64,000 nucleotides of DNA from assembly GCA_903930435.1 (NCBI GenBank), contig CAIYYN010000058.1, positions 53,642 to 117,641 of the forward strand, read 5' to 3'. How positions within the stretch are numbered: the stretch's first letter is position 1; each line of letters opens with the position of its first letter. Below are positions 12,973 to 22,253 of this stretch, one piece after another. A program made the translations under genes and the position numbers. Source of the DNA: an uncultured Hyphomicrobiales bacterium. Its GTDB lineage: Bacteria > Pseudomonadota > Alphaproteobacteria > Rhizobiales > Ancalomicrobiaceae. A model generated the notes under the pieces. That model was given only the letters and a program-made list of their open reading frames with translations. It was not told the DNA's origin and did no database searches.

Positions 12973-14124
12973 ATGGCCAACGATCTCTCACGCCCGCTCG
13001 GAATCCGCCACAAGAAGAAGAGCCTTTTGGCCCGACTTCCGCTCGGACTTGTCGGCGCAACCATTTTGGCGACGACGGTTGTTGGTGCTGTTACCTGGAT
13101 CATTCTGGTCCGGGATCCGCTTGGCGGTGAGCCGGTCGCCTACGTTCGGATAGATCGCACGAAGACGGGTCTTGGACCAAAGGACATTGAAGTCGCGGAT
13201 TTGCACAAGCAGGCGGAGTCCGGGACTGCGGACGGCGATTCAGCGACGCCATCATCCGAAAATGCCCCTCAGGCAAAGCCCAGACATCCGCCAGTGGTCC
13301 AGATCAGTGACGGACAGCCGCTGACGACAACCGCCGTCGCCCAGGTTTCCGAAAAAGGTAAATTCGGGACTTTGCCCAAAATTGCGCCCGATGGAACCCG
13401 ACCGCTTGAGCAATATGCTCGGCCAGTAATGCCGCATGGTGCCAGTTCGGCCAAGGTTGTTGTGATCGTCGGTGGTCTCGGTCTCAGTCAAACGGGGACA
13501 CAGGAAGCGATCCGCTTGTTGCCCCCCGCCGTGACACTGGGCTTTGCACCCTATGGCTCCAGCCTTGATCGCTGGATGCAACGCGCCCGCCAGGAAGGGC
13601 ATGAACTCATCCTTCAGGTCCCGATGGAGCCCTTCGATTATCCCAACAACGACCCTGGCCCGCAAACCCTGCTGACGTCGCTATCGCCCGACCAAAATCT
13701 GGATCGGTTGCAGTGGTTGATGTCGCGCATCACGAATTATGTTGGTGTGATGAATTATACCGGGGCCAAATTTACCGCCACGTCGGAGCAACTTGGCCCT
13801 GTGATGAAGGAGTTGGCTGCGCGTGGCGTGATGTATATCGATGACGGCTCATCAAGCCGATCGATCGCGGAGGGGCTGTCTGGAACCGAGCATACGCCAT
13901 TCGCCCGCGCGGACATGACGATTGACGCAGTGTCAACGGAGGCTGCAATCGATACGCGCCTGAAGCAGTTGGAAAACCTCGCACGGTCTCGCGGTCTTGC
14001 CATTGGTGTCGCGTCTGATCTTCCCGTTTCAGTCAAGCGGATCGTCGAATGGTCGAAGGGACTGGAGGATCGCGGCGTCCTTCTGGTCCCGGTCAGCGCC
14101 TCCATCAAAGATGGTCAGATGTAA
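12973..14124 (+). CDS. Divergent polysaccharide deacetylase family protein
   Basis: Membrane-anchored protein of 383 residues. One transmembrane segment (about 22-46, LGLVGATILATTVVGAVTWI) is followed by a low-complexity linker rich in Ala, Pro and Ser. The divergent polysaccharide deacetylase domain (YibQ/DUF610, NodB-like barrel) covers about 155-380: KVVVIVGGLGLSQTG, LILQVPMEPFDYP, NYVGVMNYTGAKFTA and GVMYIDDGSSS. The family commonly sits beside envC and ctpA, as here, and is assumed to act on cell-wall glycans; the reaction is not proven. It ends 68 bases before the convergent nadD. Confidence 0.88.
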   Translation: MANDLSRPLGIRHKKKSLLARLPLGLVGATILATTVVGAVTWIILVRDPLGGEPVAYVRIDRTKTGLGPKDIEVADLHKQAESGTADGDSATPSSENAPQAKPRHPPVVQISDGQPLTTTAVAQVSEKGKFGTLPKIAPDGTRPLEQYARPVMPHGASSAKVVVIVGGLGLSQTGTQEAIRLLPPAVTLGFAPYGSSLDRWMQRARQEGHELILQVPMEPFDYPNNDPGPQTLLTSLSPDQNLDRLQWLMSRITNYVGVMNYTGAKFTATSEQLGPVMKELAARGVMYIDDGSSSRSIAEGLSGTEHTPFARADMTIDAVSTEAAIDTRLKQLENLARSRGLAIGVASDLPVSVKRIVEWSKGLEDRGVLLVPVSASIKDGQM

Positions 14125-14192
14125 GGGTAACCGCGAGGCCGGACTTATTGGATGAGCCGGAGCCACCTGCGTTCCGTATCCAACCCGGACGA

Positions 14193-14858
14193 TCAAAGCC
14201 GCTGGCTGTCCAGTCCTTCTCCACGCATGCGCAACGCGGTTGAGGATAGAGAATTTCGCCGGGCATGGACAAATATCCATGCGGGTGCGCTCTTGGTCTT
14301 GAGGAGGGCCGATTCGGTTTCTCGCATCCGGTAACGCATGAGCATCGACGCTGCCGGGCTGGAATGGGCTGTCAGCGTTGAACCCGGACGATCGACGACA
14401 GCAATCGGAATCGCGTCCGCGATCCGGCGCCAGTGTTGCCAGCGGTGAAATCCGGCCAGATTGTCGGCTCCCATGATCCAGACGAACCGGACATGAGGAA
14501 ACGCCTGCTTCAGGTGTTGAACGGTGACCCAGGAATAGGACGAACCGAGCGTCGCCTCGAAACCGGTCACAATAATCCGCGGATCCTGGACCAATCGTCT
14601 GGTTGCGCGAATACGGGTAGCAAGATCAGGCAAGCCGCTATGTTGCTTGAGCGGATTACCGGGCGTGACCATCATCCAGACCCGATCAAGCTTCAGTCGA
14701 GCCAGCGCGACCTCCGCAACATGGATATGGCCTTCGTGCGGTGGATTGAACGTGCCGCCGAACAGACCCACGGACATGCGTGGAACCGCCGGCGGGATTT
14801 TCAAATCAGCCAGGTCGACACCGCCATTGGCGGCTATGCCTCCCGGAAAACGTGTCAC
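14193..14858 (-). CDS. nadD: Nicotinate-nucleotide adenylyltransferase
   Basis: NadD adenylates nicotinate mononucleotide in NAD synthesis. It has 221 residues. Nucleotidyltransferase signature: [20 protein letters not shown] with the HxGH element. Also present are [24 protein letters not shown] and the C-terminal SSTALR. The first 27 residues extend beyond the core; an internal ATG before SVGLFGG is a possible alternative start. It overlaps the proA stop by 4 bases (ATGA), placing it last in a proB-proA-nadD operon, a common alphaproteobacterial order. Confidence 0.94.
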   Translation of the reverse strand: MTRFPGGIAANGGVDLADLKIPPAVPRMSVGLFGGTFNPPHEGHIHVAEVALARLKLDRVWMMVTPGNPLKQHSGLPDLATRIRATRRLVQDPRIIVTGFEATLGSSYSWVTVQHLKQAFPHVRFVWIMGADNLAGFHRWQHWRRIADAIPIAVVDRPGSTLTAHSSPAASMLMRYRMRETESALLKTKSAPAWIFVHARRNSLSSTALRMRGEGLDSQRL

Positions 14859-16144
14859 GGACGGATTTGACCTGTACCAACAATGCGATACTTGAATGAG
14901 CAGAGCTGCTCAACCCCGACAGGGCCGCGTGCGTGCATCTTGCCCGTTGCGATCCCGATCTCGCCACCAAACCCGAACTCGCCTCCGTCAGCAAACTGCG
15001 TTGAGGCGTTCCAGAGAACAATCGCCGAGTTGACCTTCGACAGAAAAGCGTCCGCCTTTGCAGCATCTTCAGTGATGATGCAGTCGGTATGATGCGACCC
15101 GTAGTGTTCAATGTGCTCGATCGCTTCCGCCAGTCCCGCGACGACTTTCACTGAAATGATCGGTTCCAGATATTCGGTTGACCAGTCGCTTTCCGTCGCA
15201 GCCACGGCTGCCGGAAAACGCGAGCGCACGGTTTCGTCACCCCGGATCTCGCAGCCTCTCGCAGCCAGATCCTGCAAGATCGGGTTAAGGTGGGTGTCAA
15301 CAACGGCGCGATCAATCAGAAGCGTCTCGGCTGCCCCGCAAACACCTGTGCGACGCAGCTTCGCGTTCAAAACAATCGAGCGGGCCATTTCAAGATCCGC
15401 CGCCTGATCGACGAAGACATGACAAAGCCCTTCCAGGTGAGCGAACACCGGGACGCGCGCGTCCGCCTGCACGCGGGCGACGAGGCTCTTGCCACCGCGT
15501 GGAACGATCACGTCGATAGCGCCATTCAACCCGCCAAGCATTGCCCCAACCGCACCCCGGTCGCGCGTGGGAACCTGCTGGATCACGTCTGGATCAAGGC
15601 CAGCCGATGCGATACCGGTTCGCAACGCCTCGATAATCGCCGAGGATGAGCGGAATGAGTCCGACCCGCCACGCAGGATGACGGCATTCCCGCTTTTGAG
15701 GCAGAGGGCGCCCGCATCGGCAGTCACATTCGGTCGGCTTTCGAAAATGATACCGATCACACCAAGCGGTGTTGCGACTCGCTCGAATTTCAAACCATTG
15801 GGTCGCTCCCAACTGACAAGCACGCGACCGACTGGATCGGGAAGATCCGCGATGTCTTCAACCGCGTTTACCAGCGCTTCCAGTCGGGCTGGTGTCAGGG
15901 TCAATCGGTCGATGAAACTCGCAGCCAGTCCCGATCGCCTGGCGTCGGCGACATCCTCAGCATTGGCAGCCAGGATACGATCCGCATTTGCGCGAAGTTC
16001 CCGCGCGGCGGCCTTTAAGGCGTCTGTCTTGACCTGACCGTTGGCACTGCTGACCGAGCGCGCTGCCTGCAAGGCGCGTTGCCCGATCTGCTGCATGAGG
16101 ACGTCCAACCCTTCGGCCTCAATGAGCCGCGCTTCCGTGAGCAT
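14855..16144 (-). CDS. proA: Gamma-glutamyl phosphate reductase
   Basis: Second step of proline synthesis: gamma-glutamyl phosphate plus NADPH gives glutamate semialdehyde. It has 429 residues and belongs to the aldehyde dehydrogenase superfamily. The catalytic cysteine is C269 in [14 protein letters not shown]. The family motifs [20 protein letters not shown] and [11 protein letters not shown] are clear. It overlaps proB by one base (TAATG) and nadD by four, so translation is coupled along the operon. Confidence 0.97.
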   Translation of the reverse strand: MLTEARLIEAEGLDVLMQQIGQRALQAARSVSSANGQVKTDALKAAARELRANADRILAANAEDVADARRSGLAASFIDRLTLTPARLEALVNAVEDIADLPDPVGRVLVSWERPNGLKFERVATPLGVIGIIFESRPNVTADAGALCLKSGNAVILRGGSDSFRSSSAIIEALRTGIASAGLDPDVIQQVPTRDRGAVGAMLGGLNGAIDVIVPRGGKSLVARVQADARVPVFAHLEGLCHVFVDQAADLEMARSIVLNAKLRRTGVCGAAETLLIDRAVVDTHLNPILQDLAARGCEIRGDETVRSRFPAAVAATESDWSTEYLEPIISVKVVAGLAEAIEHIEHYGSHHTDCIITEDAAKADAFLSKVNSAIVLWNASTQFADGGEFGFGGEIGIATGKMHARGPVGVEQLCSFKYRIVGTGQIRP

Positions 16145-17262
16145 TATTCGCCTCTAAGTACCATGTCATCACGATGGATCATCGCGGCTCTTCCGATATA
16201 GCCCAAGATGGACTCAATTTCATGTGTTTTACGGCCCATGATCGCATCAGCCTCGTCCCGGTCGAAAGCAATCAGCCCCCGGCCAAGTTCGGCACCGTCG
16301 TGCCCCTGAATCACGACCGTATCACCGCGCTGAAATCGCCCTTCAGCCCGAATGCAGCCTGCCGGAAGCAGGCTCTTGCCAGCCCTCAGGGCACGTACAG
16401 CACCCGCATCGGCGACAATTGTGCCGCGCGCGTCAAGCGAACCGGCGATCCACTTCTTGCGGGCTGTGACCGGATTATCTTCCGCCAGGAACCAGGTTGC
16501 CGGTTGATCATCGTCTATGGCTGTCAGCGGGTTGATCCGCTTGCCAAGCGAAATCACCATGGCCGTCCCCGCCGCACAGGCGATCTTGCCAGCTTCGATC
16601 TTTGTCTTCATGCCACCGCGCGACAATTCTGACGCCGCGCCGCCCGCAATCGCCTCAATCTCTGGCGTAATGCGCTCGACCAACGGGATCAGCGTTGCGT
16701 TGGGATCGAGGTTCGGTGGTGCCGTATAGAGACCGTCGATATCGGAGAGCAGGATGAGCAGATCCGCGCCGATCATCGTCGCGACGCGTGCGGCGAGGCG
16801 GTCGTTGTCACCATACCGGATTTCCGTGGTGGCAACTGTGTCGTTCTCATTGATCACCGGAACGGCCCCGTGCGAGATCAATGTTCCCAGAGTGGCGCGC
16901 GCATTCAGATAGCGCTGGCGGTTCTCGGTATCTTCGAGCGTGAGCAATATCTGGGCAGCAGTCAGGCCCCGCTGTCCCAAGACGTCGGAATAGGCGTGCG
17001 CCAGTGCGATCTGCCCGACCGCGGCAGCGGCTTGCGCCTGTTCCAGTTCAAGTGAGCCCTTGGGTAGCCCCAAGCGTCCGCGCCCCAACGCAATCGCACC
17101 CGATGAGACGAGGATCACTTCGGCACCGCGCCGGGCAAGACTTGCGACGTCATCGGCGAGGCTTTTGAGCCAGTCGGCGTGGAGCGTACCGGTCGCGCGT
17201 TCGACGAGGAGAGCGGAGCCGATCTTGATGACGATACGACGATAGGGTGTGAGGCGGTTCAT
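16144..17262 (-). CDS. proB: Glutamate 5-kinase
   Basis: First enzyme of proline synthesis: phosphorylates glutamate at the gamma carboxyl; normally feedback-inhibited by proline. It has 372 residues: an amino-acid kinase domain ([53 protein letters not shown]) followed by a C-terminal PUA domain (about 280-360). Full-length enzymes with PUA are typical of proteobacteria. It is first in the proB-proA-nadD operon. In many alphaproteobacteria obgE lies upstream; here a L,D-transpeptidase gene does. Confidence 0.96.
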   Translation of the reverse strand: MNRLTPYRRIVIKIGSALLVERATGTLHADWLKSLADDVASLARRGAEVILVSSGAIALGRGRLGLPKGSLELEQAQAAAAVGQIALAHAYSDVLGQRGLTAAQILLTLEDTENRQRYLNARATLGTLISHGAVPVINENDTVATTEIRYGDNDRLAARVATMIGADLLILLSDIDGLYTAPPNLDPNATLIPLVERITPEIEAIAGGAASELSRGGMKTKIEAGKIACAAGTAMVISLGKRINPLTAIDDDQPATWFLAEDNPVTARKKWIAGSLDARGTIVADAGAVRALRAGKSLLPAGCIRAEGRFQRGDTVVIQGHDGAELGRGLIAFDRDEADAIMGRKTHEIESILGYIGRAAMIHRDDMVLRGE

Positions 17263-17390
17263 CTGTATTCAACGCTGCAAGAACAGGCCGGTGACCCCAT
17301 GGTCAAGCACGGCGGGAAAGTCCTTTAGCTTACTATGGAGGGAAATGGAAACAATGAGCGCGTTTTGCGAAAAAGTTTAAGCGATTGACG

Positions 17391-17927
17391 TCATTCGACG
17401 ATGACGGGCGTTCCAACCGTTACACGCTGAAAAAGATCAAGAATGTGTCGATTGTACATTCGAATGCATCCGTAAGATGCCTTCGTGCCGATGCTTTCGG
17501 GATGATTTGTCCCATGGATCGCATATTCGCCGGTCGCCAATACCAGGGCACGCGGGCCGAGCGGGTTTGACGGTCCGGGCGGGATGATGACGGGAAGTTC
17601 AGGATGATCTGCGTGAACGATTGCGGGCGCTGCCCACGTCGGATTGGCGACCTTGCGGGCGATGACGGTCGTACCGGACCATTCCTTGCCCGCTTTTCCA
17701 ACAGCAATCGGGTAGCTCAGGGCCCGGCCTTGTCCGATGACCAGAAACAATCGGCGGTCCGTTGTGCTGACGACAATTGTCCCAGGCGCATAGCGTGCAA
17801 ATGCAACAACTGAGCTGTCCTTTTGGTTCGAAGCACTTGCCGTGCCTCCGCACGCAACCAACAAACCAAAGGGTAAAAACAGAGTTGCCAACGCCCAACA
17901 CGCCAAGCGACGCATCACATCTCCCAT
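17391..17927 (-). CDS. L,D-transpeptidase, probable lipoprotein
   Basis: YkuD-domain protein of 178 residues. L,D-transpeptidases form 3-3 cross-links in peptidoglycan or attach proteins to it. The active-site signature is complete: IHGTNHPESIG (His138) and SYGCIRMYNRHI (Cys154). The N-terminus is a signal peptide whose end LLVAC (Cys26) fits a lipobox, suggesting an envelope-anchored lipoprotein; cleavage by signal peptidase I at ASA is the alternative. A second in-frame ATG at codon 5 is possible. A consensus CtrA box lies 15-29 bases upstream, hinting at cell-cycle control. Confidence 0.93.
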   Translation of the reverse strand: MGDVMRRLACWALATLFLPFGLLVACGGTASASNQKDSSVVAFARYAPGTIVVSTTDRRLFLVIGQGRALSYPIAVGKAGKEWSGTTVIARKVANPTWAAPAIVHADHPELPVIIPPGPSNPLGPRALVLATGEYAIHGTNHPESIGTKASYGCIRMYNRHILDLFQRVTVGTPVIVE

Positions 17928-17941
17928 TTTGATACAGGAGA

Positions 17942-17956
17942 TTAACCAAATATTAA
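17942..17956 (-). promoter_or_regulatory. Consensus CtrA-binding box upstream of the L,D-transpeptidase gene
   Basis: TTAA (17942-17945), seven bases, TTAA (17953-17956): the exact TTAA-N7-TTAA pattern of the alphaproteobacterial cell-cycle regulator CtrA, with the extra C after each TTAA on the plus strand. It lies just before the start codon. Binding is inferred only from the motif. Confidence 0.5.
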
Positions 17957-18015
17957 CCCGAATGTAAACGACACATATTCAAGGTAACAACGTCGGCACT
18001 GTCTGGTGCGGGTGC

Positions 18016-18069
18016 AAAAACAAAAAAAGCCCGGATGCAATAGACCATTGGGGTCCTTTGCATCCGGGC
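18016..18069 (-). terminator. Rho-independent terminator of acs
   Basis: Read on the minus strand, a perfect 12-bp stem (arms 18058-18069 and 18029-18040, GCCCGGATGCAA paired with TTGCATCCGGGC) is followed by TTTTTTTGTTTTT (18016-18028). It lies about 90 bases beyond the acs stop. Confidence 0.9.
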
Positions 18070-18156
18070 ATTAAAGCACAGTTTTCTGGCGAACCGACCT
18101 TGGTCAATCGGGCGCCTGCAAGGATCTGTATCAGCTAAGGCAGCTGCGACTCCGCC

Positions 18157-20097
18157 TCACTTCTTGTTCTGCCGGTTCGAGATCAGGTCATCGACGACGC
18201 CGGGATCGGCCAGCGTCGAAGTATCCCCAAGAGCACCGAATTCATCCTCGGCAATCTTACGCAGAATGCGACGCATGATCTTGCCAGAGCGCGTCTTCGG
18301 CAGGCCGGGCGCGAACTGGATGAGATCGGGCGAGGCAATCGGGCCGATTTCCCGACGAACCCAGGCCACGAGCTCCTTGCGCAACTCTTCGGACGGTTCC
18401 AGCCCTGACATCAGCGTCACATAGGCATAAATGCCCTGTCCCTTGAGATCATGCGGATAACCGACGACTGCGGCTTCTGCCACCTTGGGGTGGGCGACGA
18501 GTGCGGACTCGACTTCGGCAGTGCCCATGCGATGGCCGGACACATTGATCACGTCATCGACGCGGCCTGTGATCCAATAGTAGCCATCGGCATCGCGCCG
18601 CGAGCCGTCGCCCGTAAAATAGGTGCCGGGATAGGCGGAGAAATAGGTCTGGACGAAGCGGTCATGGTCGCCAAAGACGGTCCGCATCTGCCCCGGCCAG
18701 GAGTCGGTGATCACGAGATTGCCTTCAACGGCTCCCTCCAGCACCTGTCCTGCTGCATCGACAATTGCGGGCTTCACGCCGAAGAAGGGCCGTGTTGCAG
18801 AGCCCGGCTTCAGCGGGGTCGCGCCGGGCAATGGCGAAATCAGGATGCCGCCCGTCTCGGTCTGCCACCAGGTATCGACAATCGGGCAGCGGCCCTCACC
18901 GACGACATTGTAATACCACATCCAGGCTTCCGGATTGATCGGTTCACCGACAGACCCAAGGATGCGGAGTGATTTGCGGGATGTCTTCTTCACCAGCTCT
19001 TCACCGGCCCCCATCAGGGAGCGGATTGCCGTCGGCGCGGTGTAGAAGATATTGACCTGGTGCTTGTCAACGACGTCCCAGAACCGCGACGCCGATGGGT
19101 AGCTCGGAATACCCTCGAACATGAGTGTCGTGGCACCGTTTGCGAGCGGCCCGTACACGATATAGCTGTGACCCGTGACCCAGCCCACGTCGGCTGTGCA
19201 CCAATAGACTTCACCGGGCTTGTAATCGAAAATCAGCTGGTGTGTCAGAGATGCGTAGACGAGATAGCCGCCGGTCGTGTGCAGAACACCTTTCGGCTTT
19301 CCGGTCGAGCCTGATGTGTAGAGGATGAACAGCGGATCTTCTGCATTATGGGCCGGGGCAGGGCTCTCGGTCGATACCTTCGCGGCTTCATCGTCATAAT
19401 AGAAGTCGCGGCCATCCCTCATCGAGATCTTGCCGCCGGTCCGGCGCACGACGATAACCGATTTGACATTGCTGACCTTTTCAAGCGCCAGATCAACGTT
19501 CGCCTTCAATGGCACCTTGCGGCCACCGCGCAGTCCTTCATCCGCCGTCACGACGACTGCGGTATCGGCATCCTCGATACGGCCAGCCAGGCTGTCCGGT
19601 GAGAAGCCGCCGAAGACGATGGAATGGATAGCGCCGATGCGCGCACATGCCAGCATCGCATAGGCAGCTTCGAGGATCATCGGCAGATAAAGTGTGACGC
19701 GATCACCCTTTTTCACCCCGTGCGCGAGAAGCACATTTGCGAACCGGCAGACCTCGTCTTTCAATTGACCGTAGGTGACGACTTTTGACTCGTTGGGGTC
19801 ATCGCCTTCCCAAATGATGGCGGGCGCGTTGGGCTTCGTCGCCGCATGTCGATCCACACAGTTATACGAAACGTTCAACTCACCGTCTTCAAACCACTTG
19901 ATCGAGACATTGTGGGGATCAAACGACGTATTTTTGACCTTGGTAAACGGTTTTGCCCAATCAAGCCGGAGTGCCTGCTCGCCCCAGAAGCCGTTTGGAT
20001 CCTCGACTGACTGGCGATACATCGCTTGGTATTTGGCGTCATCGGCATAAGCCGAAGCTGCAATTGCCGCAGGCACCGGAAATACGAGCTCCGACAT
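18157..20097 (-). CDS. acs: Acetate--CoA ligase (acetyl-CoA synthetase)
   Basis: Activates acetate to acetyl-CoA via acetyl-AMP. It is about 646 residues from the ATG at 20097, which has GGGAGG 6 bases upstream and gives the usual start [10 protein letters not shown]; the upstream ATG at 20118 would read through its own ribosome-binding site. AMP-binding motifs: [28 protein letters not shown] and the hinge [20 protein letters not shown]. The acetylation-regulated lysine lies in TRSGKIMRR near the C-terminus. It is a single-gene unit with its own terminator. Confidence 0.96.
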   Translation of the reverse strand: MSELVFPVPAAIAASAYADDAKYQAMYRQSVEDPNGFWGEQALRLDWAKPFTKVKNTSFDPHNVSIKWFEDGELNVSYNCVDRHAATKPNAPAIIWEGDDPNESKVVTYGQLKDEVCRFANVLLAHGVKKGDRVTLYLPMILEAAYAMLACARIGAIHSIVFGGFSPDSLAGRIEDADTAVVVTADEGLRGGRKVPLKANVDLALEKVSNVKSVIVVRRTGGKISMRDGRDFYYDDEAAKVSTESPAPAHNAEDPLFILYTSGSTGKPKGVLHTTGGYLVYASLTHQLIFDYKPGEVYWCTADVGWVTGHSYIVYGPLANGATTLMFEGIPSYPSASRFWDVVDKHQVNIFYTAPTAIRSLMGAGEELVKKTSRKSLRILGSVGEPINPEAWMWYYNVVGEGRCPIVDTWWQTETGGILISPLPGATPLKPGSATRPFFGVKPAIVDAAGQVLEGAVEGNLVITDSWPGQMRTVFGDHDRFVQTYFSAYPGTYFTGDGSRRDADGYYWITGRVDDVINVSGHRMGTAEVESALVAHPKVAEAAVVGYPHDLKGQGIYAYVTLMSGLEPSEELRKELVAWVRREIGPIASPDLIQFAPGLPKTRSGKIMRRILRKIAEDEFGALGDTSTLADPGVVDDLISNRQNKK

Positions 20098-20118
20098 GGC
20101 ATTCCTCCCAGGTTTCAT

Positions 20119-20613
20119 TTGGCGCCAATTTCCGATGAAAATTGGCCTTGAGTGAGTTGCAAATGTCTATCGATCAACGAAAAAGGCCGCTTTAAGTGTT
20201 GCGGCCCGATCCGGTGCAATCTCCACAGCATTCGATGTCGGCATTATGCGAATTCCTAGCGTTTCGTCCATGACTTCGCCAACATACTTTCGTCTTTGTT
20301 CCAGGGGCGGTGGCTGTGCCGCTCCGTGCGGAATGCCGCCCCGATGAAACAAGATATCAAATGCGATGAACGATTTAGCGGATCAGGAACTGTCGCAGCA
20401 GAGCGGTCGATCCGTTGCTCCGCACAAATGCGGACGGGATCTCCAAAGGTCGTAGAAGCCTGAGTCAGGCTATCCCGATCAACACAACCGGTTACCCGAC
20501 GGATCATTTTCAGCCAGTTCCGCACAGGACTGCAAAAAGCCTGTCACATCATCTTGTGCTGACCCGGCGTCGTGTGTATGGTCCGCCACCGTTCGAGACC
20601 AAATACCTACTGC
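20119..20613. other. Intergenic region between acs and tRNA-Ser
   Basis: Nearly 500 bases with no convincing protein gene. Short frames exist on both strands but none resembles a known protein. The region must hold the acs promoter (minus strand) and the tRNA promoter (plus strand). It also contains an intrinsic terminator pointing left (20180-20206) that no annotated gene explains. Confidence 0.5.
20180..20206 (-). terminator. Orphan intrinsic terminator on the minus strand
   Basis: Minus-strand reading: GGCCGC (20201-20206), 10-base loop, GCGGCC (20185-20190), then TTTTT (20180-20184). It sits upstream of acs on the same strand, with no gene in front of it, so it may end a small RNA or act as a leader attenuator for acs. 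Confidence 0.55.
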
Positions 20614-20703
<90 letters not shown>

Positions 20704-20759
20704 TTCAACACAAAGAGCCAATTGATTTATATAGTGAATTCGATTTTACCCGGCAGTGC

Positions 20760-20780
20760 ACCCACCATTTCGTCCACCAT
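20760..20780 (+). promoter_or_regulatory. Candidate integrase arm sites, left end
   Basis: ACCCACCATTT (20760-20770) followed at once by CCATTTCGTCCACCAT (20765-20780). The 16-base unit recurs with one mismatch at the other end of the element (28260-28275). The first 11 bases recur at 26702-26712 before the AlpA-like gene. Position near both ends fits arm-type binding sites of the integrase or a directionality factor. Confidence 0.45.
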
Positions 20781-20869
20781 TTGTTTCAATCTTACCGGAA
20801 TTTGAGGCTGTCAATCGCGATTACGTTGTGACAGTTGGTGTGAATTCCATCACAACATTTTATCACCCA

Positions 20870-21388
20870 CTAGCCGATCAAAAGCGATTTCGAGCCTGTT
20901 AAAATATATCTTAATGAGTAGCCACATATAAAAATCGCCAGAGAGATAATTATAGTTATAACGATCAGTATCATACTGTCAAAATTTACAGTTTCTAGAC
21001 CGTCTGGTTTGAGTTTTTCTTGATATTCATTCCAGGGACCATCCAAGACTGGCAAAATGATAGTATCAGCGGGCCTTGCTTGAAATGTTGAGCTTGCATT
21101 TTTGTGGCTCTCAAAAAAATTATCCAAGGCGCGTCCTATTCCTTGGGCACCAACATGCGCCGGGAACGAAAAGGTAGTACCGTCACTTGAGGTTACTATT
21201 GTCTCCGAATGGCTAGAAACAGCCATCACCTTCTGTCCGGAACCAATAGTGATCTCATAAGTGCGAGTTGCGCAACATTGCCCATAAATCTTAGTTGGTA
21301 ACCCAGATAGTATAATACCAAAGCACGCGACAATAATTGCTAAAAAAATGCAGAAGATATATAGTACGTTCGATAATCTCCGGATCAT
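20870..21388 (-). CDS. Unknown two-pass membrane protein (element cargo)
   Basis: About 172 residues from the ATG at 21388, which has GGAG 6 bases upstream; a TTG four codons earlier is the alternative. I do not recognise the family. There is an N-terminal transmembrane segment (VLYIFCIFLAIIVACFGIIL), a central region of about 90 residues with CCATRTYEITIG that would face the periplasm, and a second membrane segment near the C-terminus (MILIVITIIISLAIFICGY). Codon use is AT-rich, unlike the chromosomal neighbours. It lies at the left end of the element, alone on its strand. Confidence 0.7.
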   Translation of the reverse strand: MIRRLSNVLYIFCIFLAIIVACFGIILSGLPTKIYGQCCATRTYEITIGSGQKVMAVSSHSETIVTSSDGTTFSFPAHVGAQGIGRALDNFFESHKNASSTFQARPADTIILPVLDGPWNEYQEKLKPDGLETVNFDSMILIVITIIISLAIFICGYSLRYILTGSKSLLIG

Positions 21389-21685
21389 TTGATTCTCCAA
21401 TCGGAAATATTTATTCGAATCGCAAATTTGTTATTTTGAATTACATAGCGACCTATTCGCTAATCCTTGGTCCTGTTTCTATAATCATATCAATGATATA
21501 TCTAGCTGACTCACTTCAGCAACCGACATCATAATTCTGTTTCTAGAGCCCGTCGATTGGCTGATATTGGTTTTTTTGACTGTTCCCAAAAATCTATCTG
21601 TATCAGCAACCGTTCGGGTCGGATCAGCCTGCAGCATGGGCGCATTAGCCGCGCAGTCGGGAGCCACTACGCGCGCGCGGAGCGT

Positions 21686-21805
21686 TCACAGTGCTCTAAA
21701 TCGGCCTACTTTAGAGAGATGCCACGTGCGCTCACGATCCAGAACGATCTCTCTCGCGCGCGCGTAATGCTCTTGAAATTCCGGCTTACGTGTCCTGCAT
21801 GACAT
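21686..21805 (-). pseudogene. Possible remnant of a phage terminase small subunit
   Basis: A 39-codon frame beginning MSCRTRKPEFQEHYARARE. The string PEFQEHYARARE resembles the N-terminal helix-turn-helix of many phage terminase small subunits. The frame stops soon after, so at most a fragment remains. The match rests on pattern memory only. Confidence 0.3.
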
Positions 21806-22178
21806 CGTCAGATCTCAATCGCTCCGTGTCGCCAAATTGGCGAGACGGTCTAAACTTGCCGCTTTCGCCTCGATTTCAACCTTGTCGCGTCTCCAGGTGT
21901 AGCGCCTCGTAGATTTCCTTGCGGCGACCGATCTGCCTAGCCGGTTGAGCCTCCGTCAGAGGCTCCAATTCGTTGAAAAACACCCCAGCATCTGCTACGT
22001 TTTGGTTACGCGATGCGGCTCCCGCGTCCGCTATAGATTGCCCGTCCGAAAGGTCGGGACGGGTAGAAATAGGAGCCACCTCTTCCTCTTCAATTTGGTC
22101 AATTCGCCTTCCGCTCGTTATAAATGTCATCAGTGCCAATCCAGCCGCACACCGTGCGCATTGAGATGCGCACCACAT
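21786..22178 (-). pseudogene. Decayed ParB-like plasmid/phage protein remnant
   Basis: The minus-strand frame ends FNELEPLTEAQPARQIGRRK followed by EIYEALHLETRQG and a stop (21876-21878). Reading on in the same frame gives NRGESGKFRPSRQFGDTER before a second stop at 21786. RRKEIYEALHPETRxG, then a glycine-rich stretch, then ..FGDTERF is the order I know from ParB-like proteins of plasmids and phages. Similarity continuing across the stop codon points to a nonsense mutation in a real gene. The N-terminal ParB domain is not recognisable upstream. Confidence 0.45.
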
Positions 22179-22253
22179 TGCGCACTTGATCGGGCGGGTA
22201 AATTTCTCGCTGGGACTTGATTTAAAACCTCATTACAAGGCCGAGGAATCTCT

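Larger units (their letters stand above)
21389..22253. other. Gene-poor stretch with decayed gene remnants
   Basis: About 865 bases between the two cargo genes. The first 150 are very AT-rich and may hold promoters. The rest contains two minus-strand remnants (listed separately) and no intact gene I can support. A plus-strand frame at 21557-21802 (81 codons) is antisense to the remnants and looks like a shadow. Confidence 0.5.

Noticed and set aside
20167..20525. Short minus-strand frames before acs as genes
   Set aside because: No ribosome-binding site or recognisable protein features; the terminator there lies inside one of them.
21557..21802. 81-codon plus-strand gene in the element
   Set aside because: It runs antisense to the remnants of the ParB-like and terminase-like genes and has no supporting start signal.
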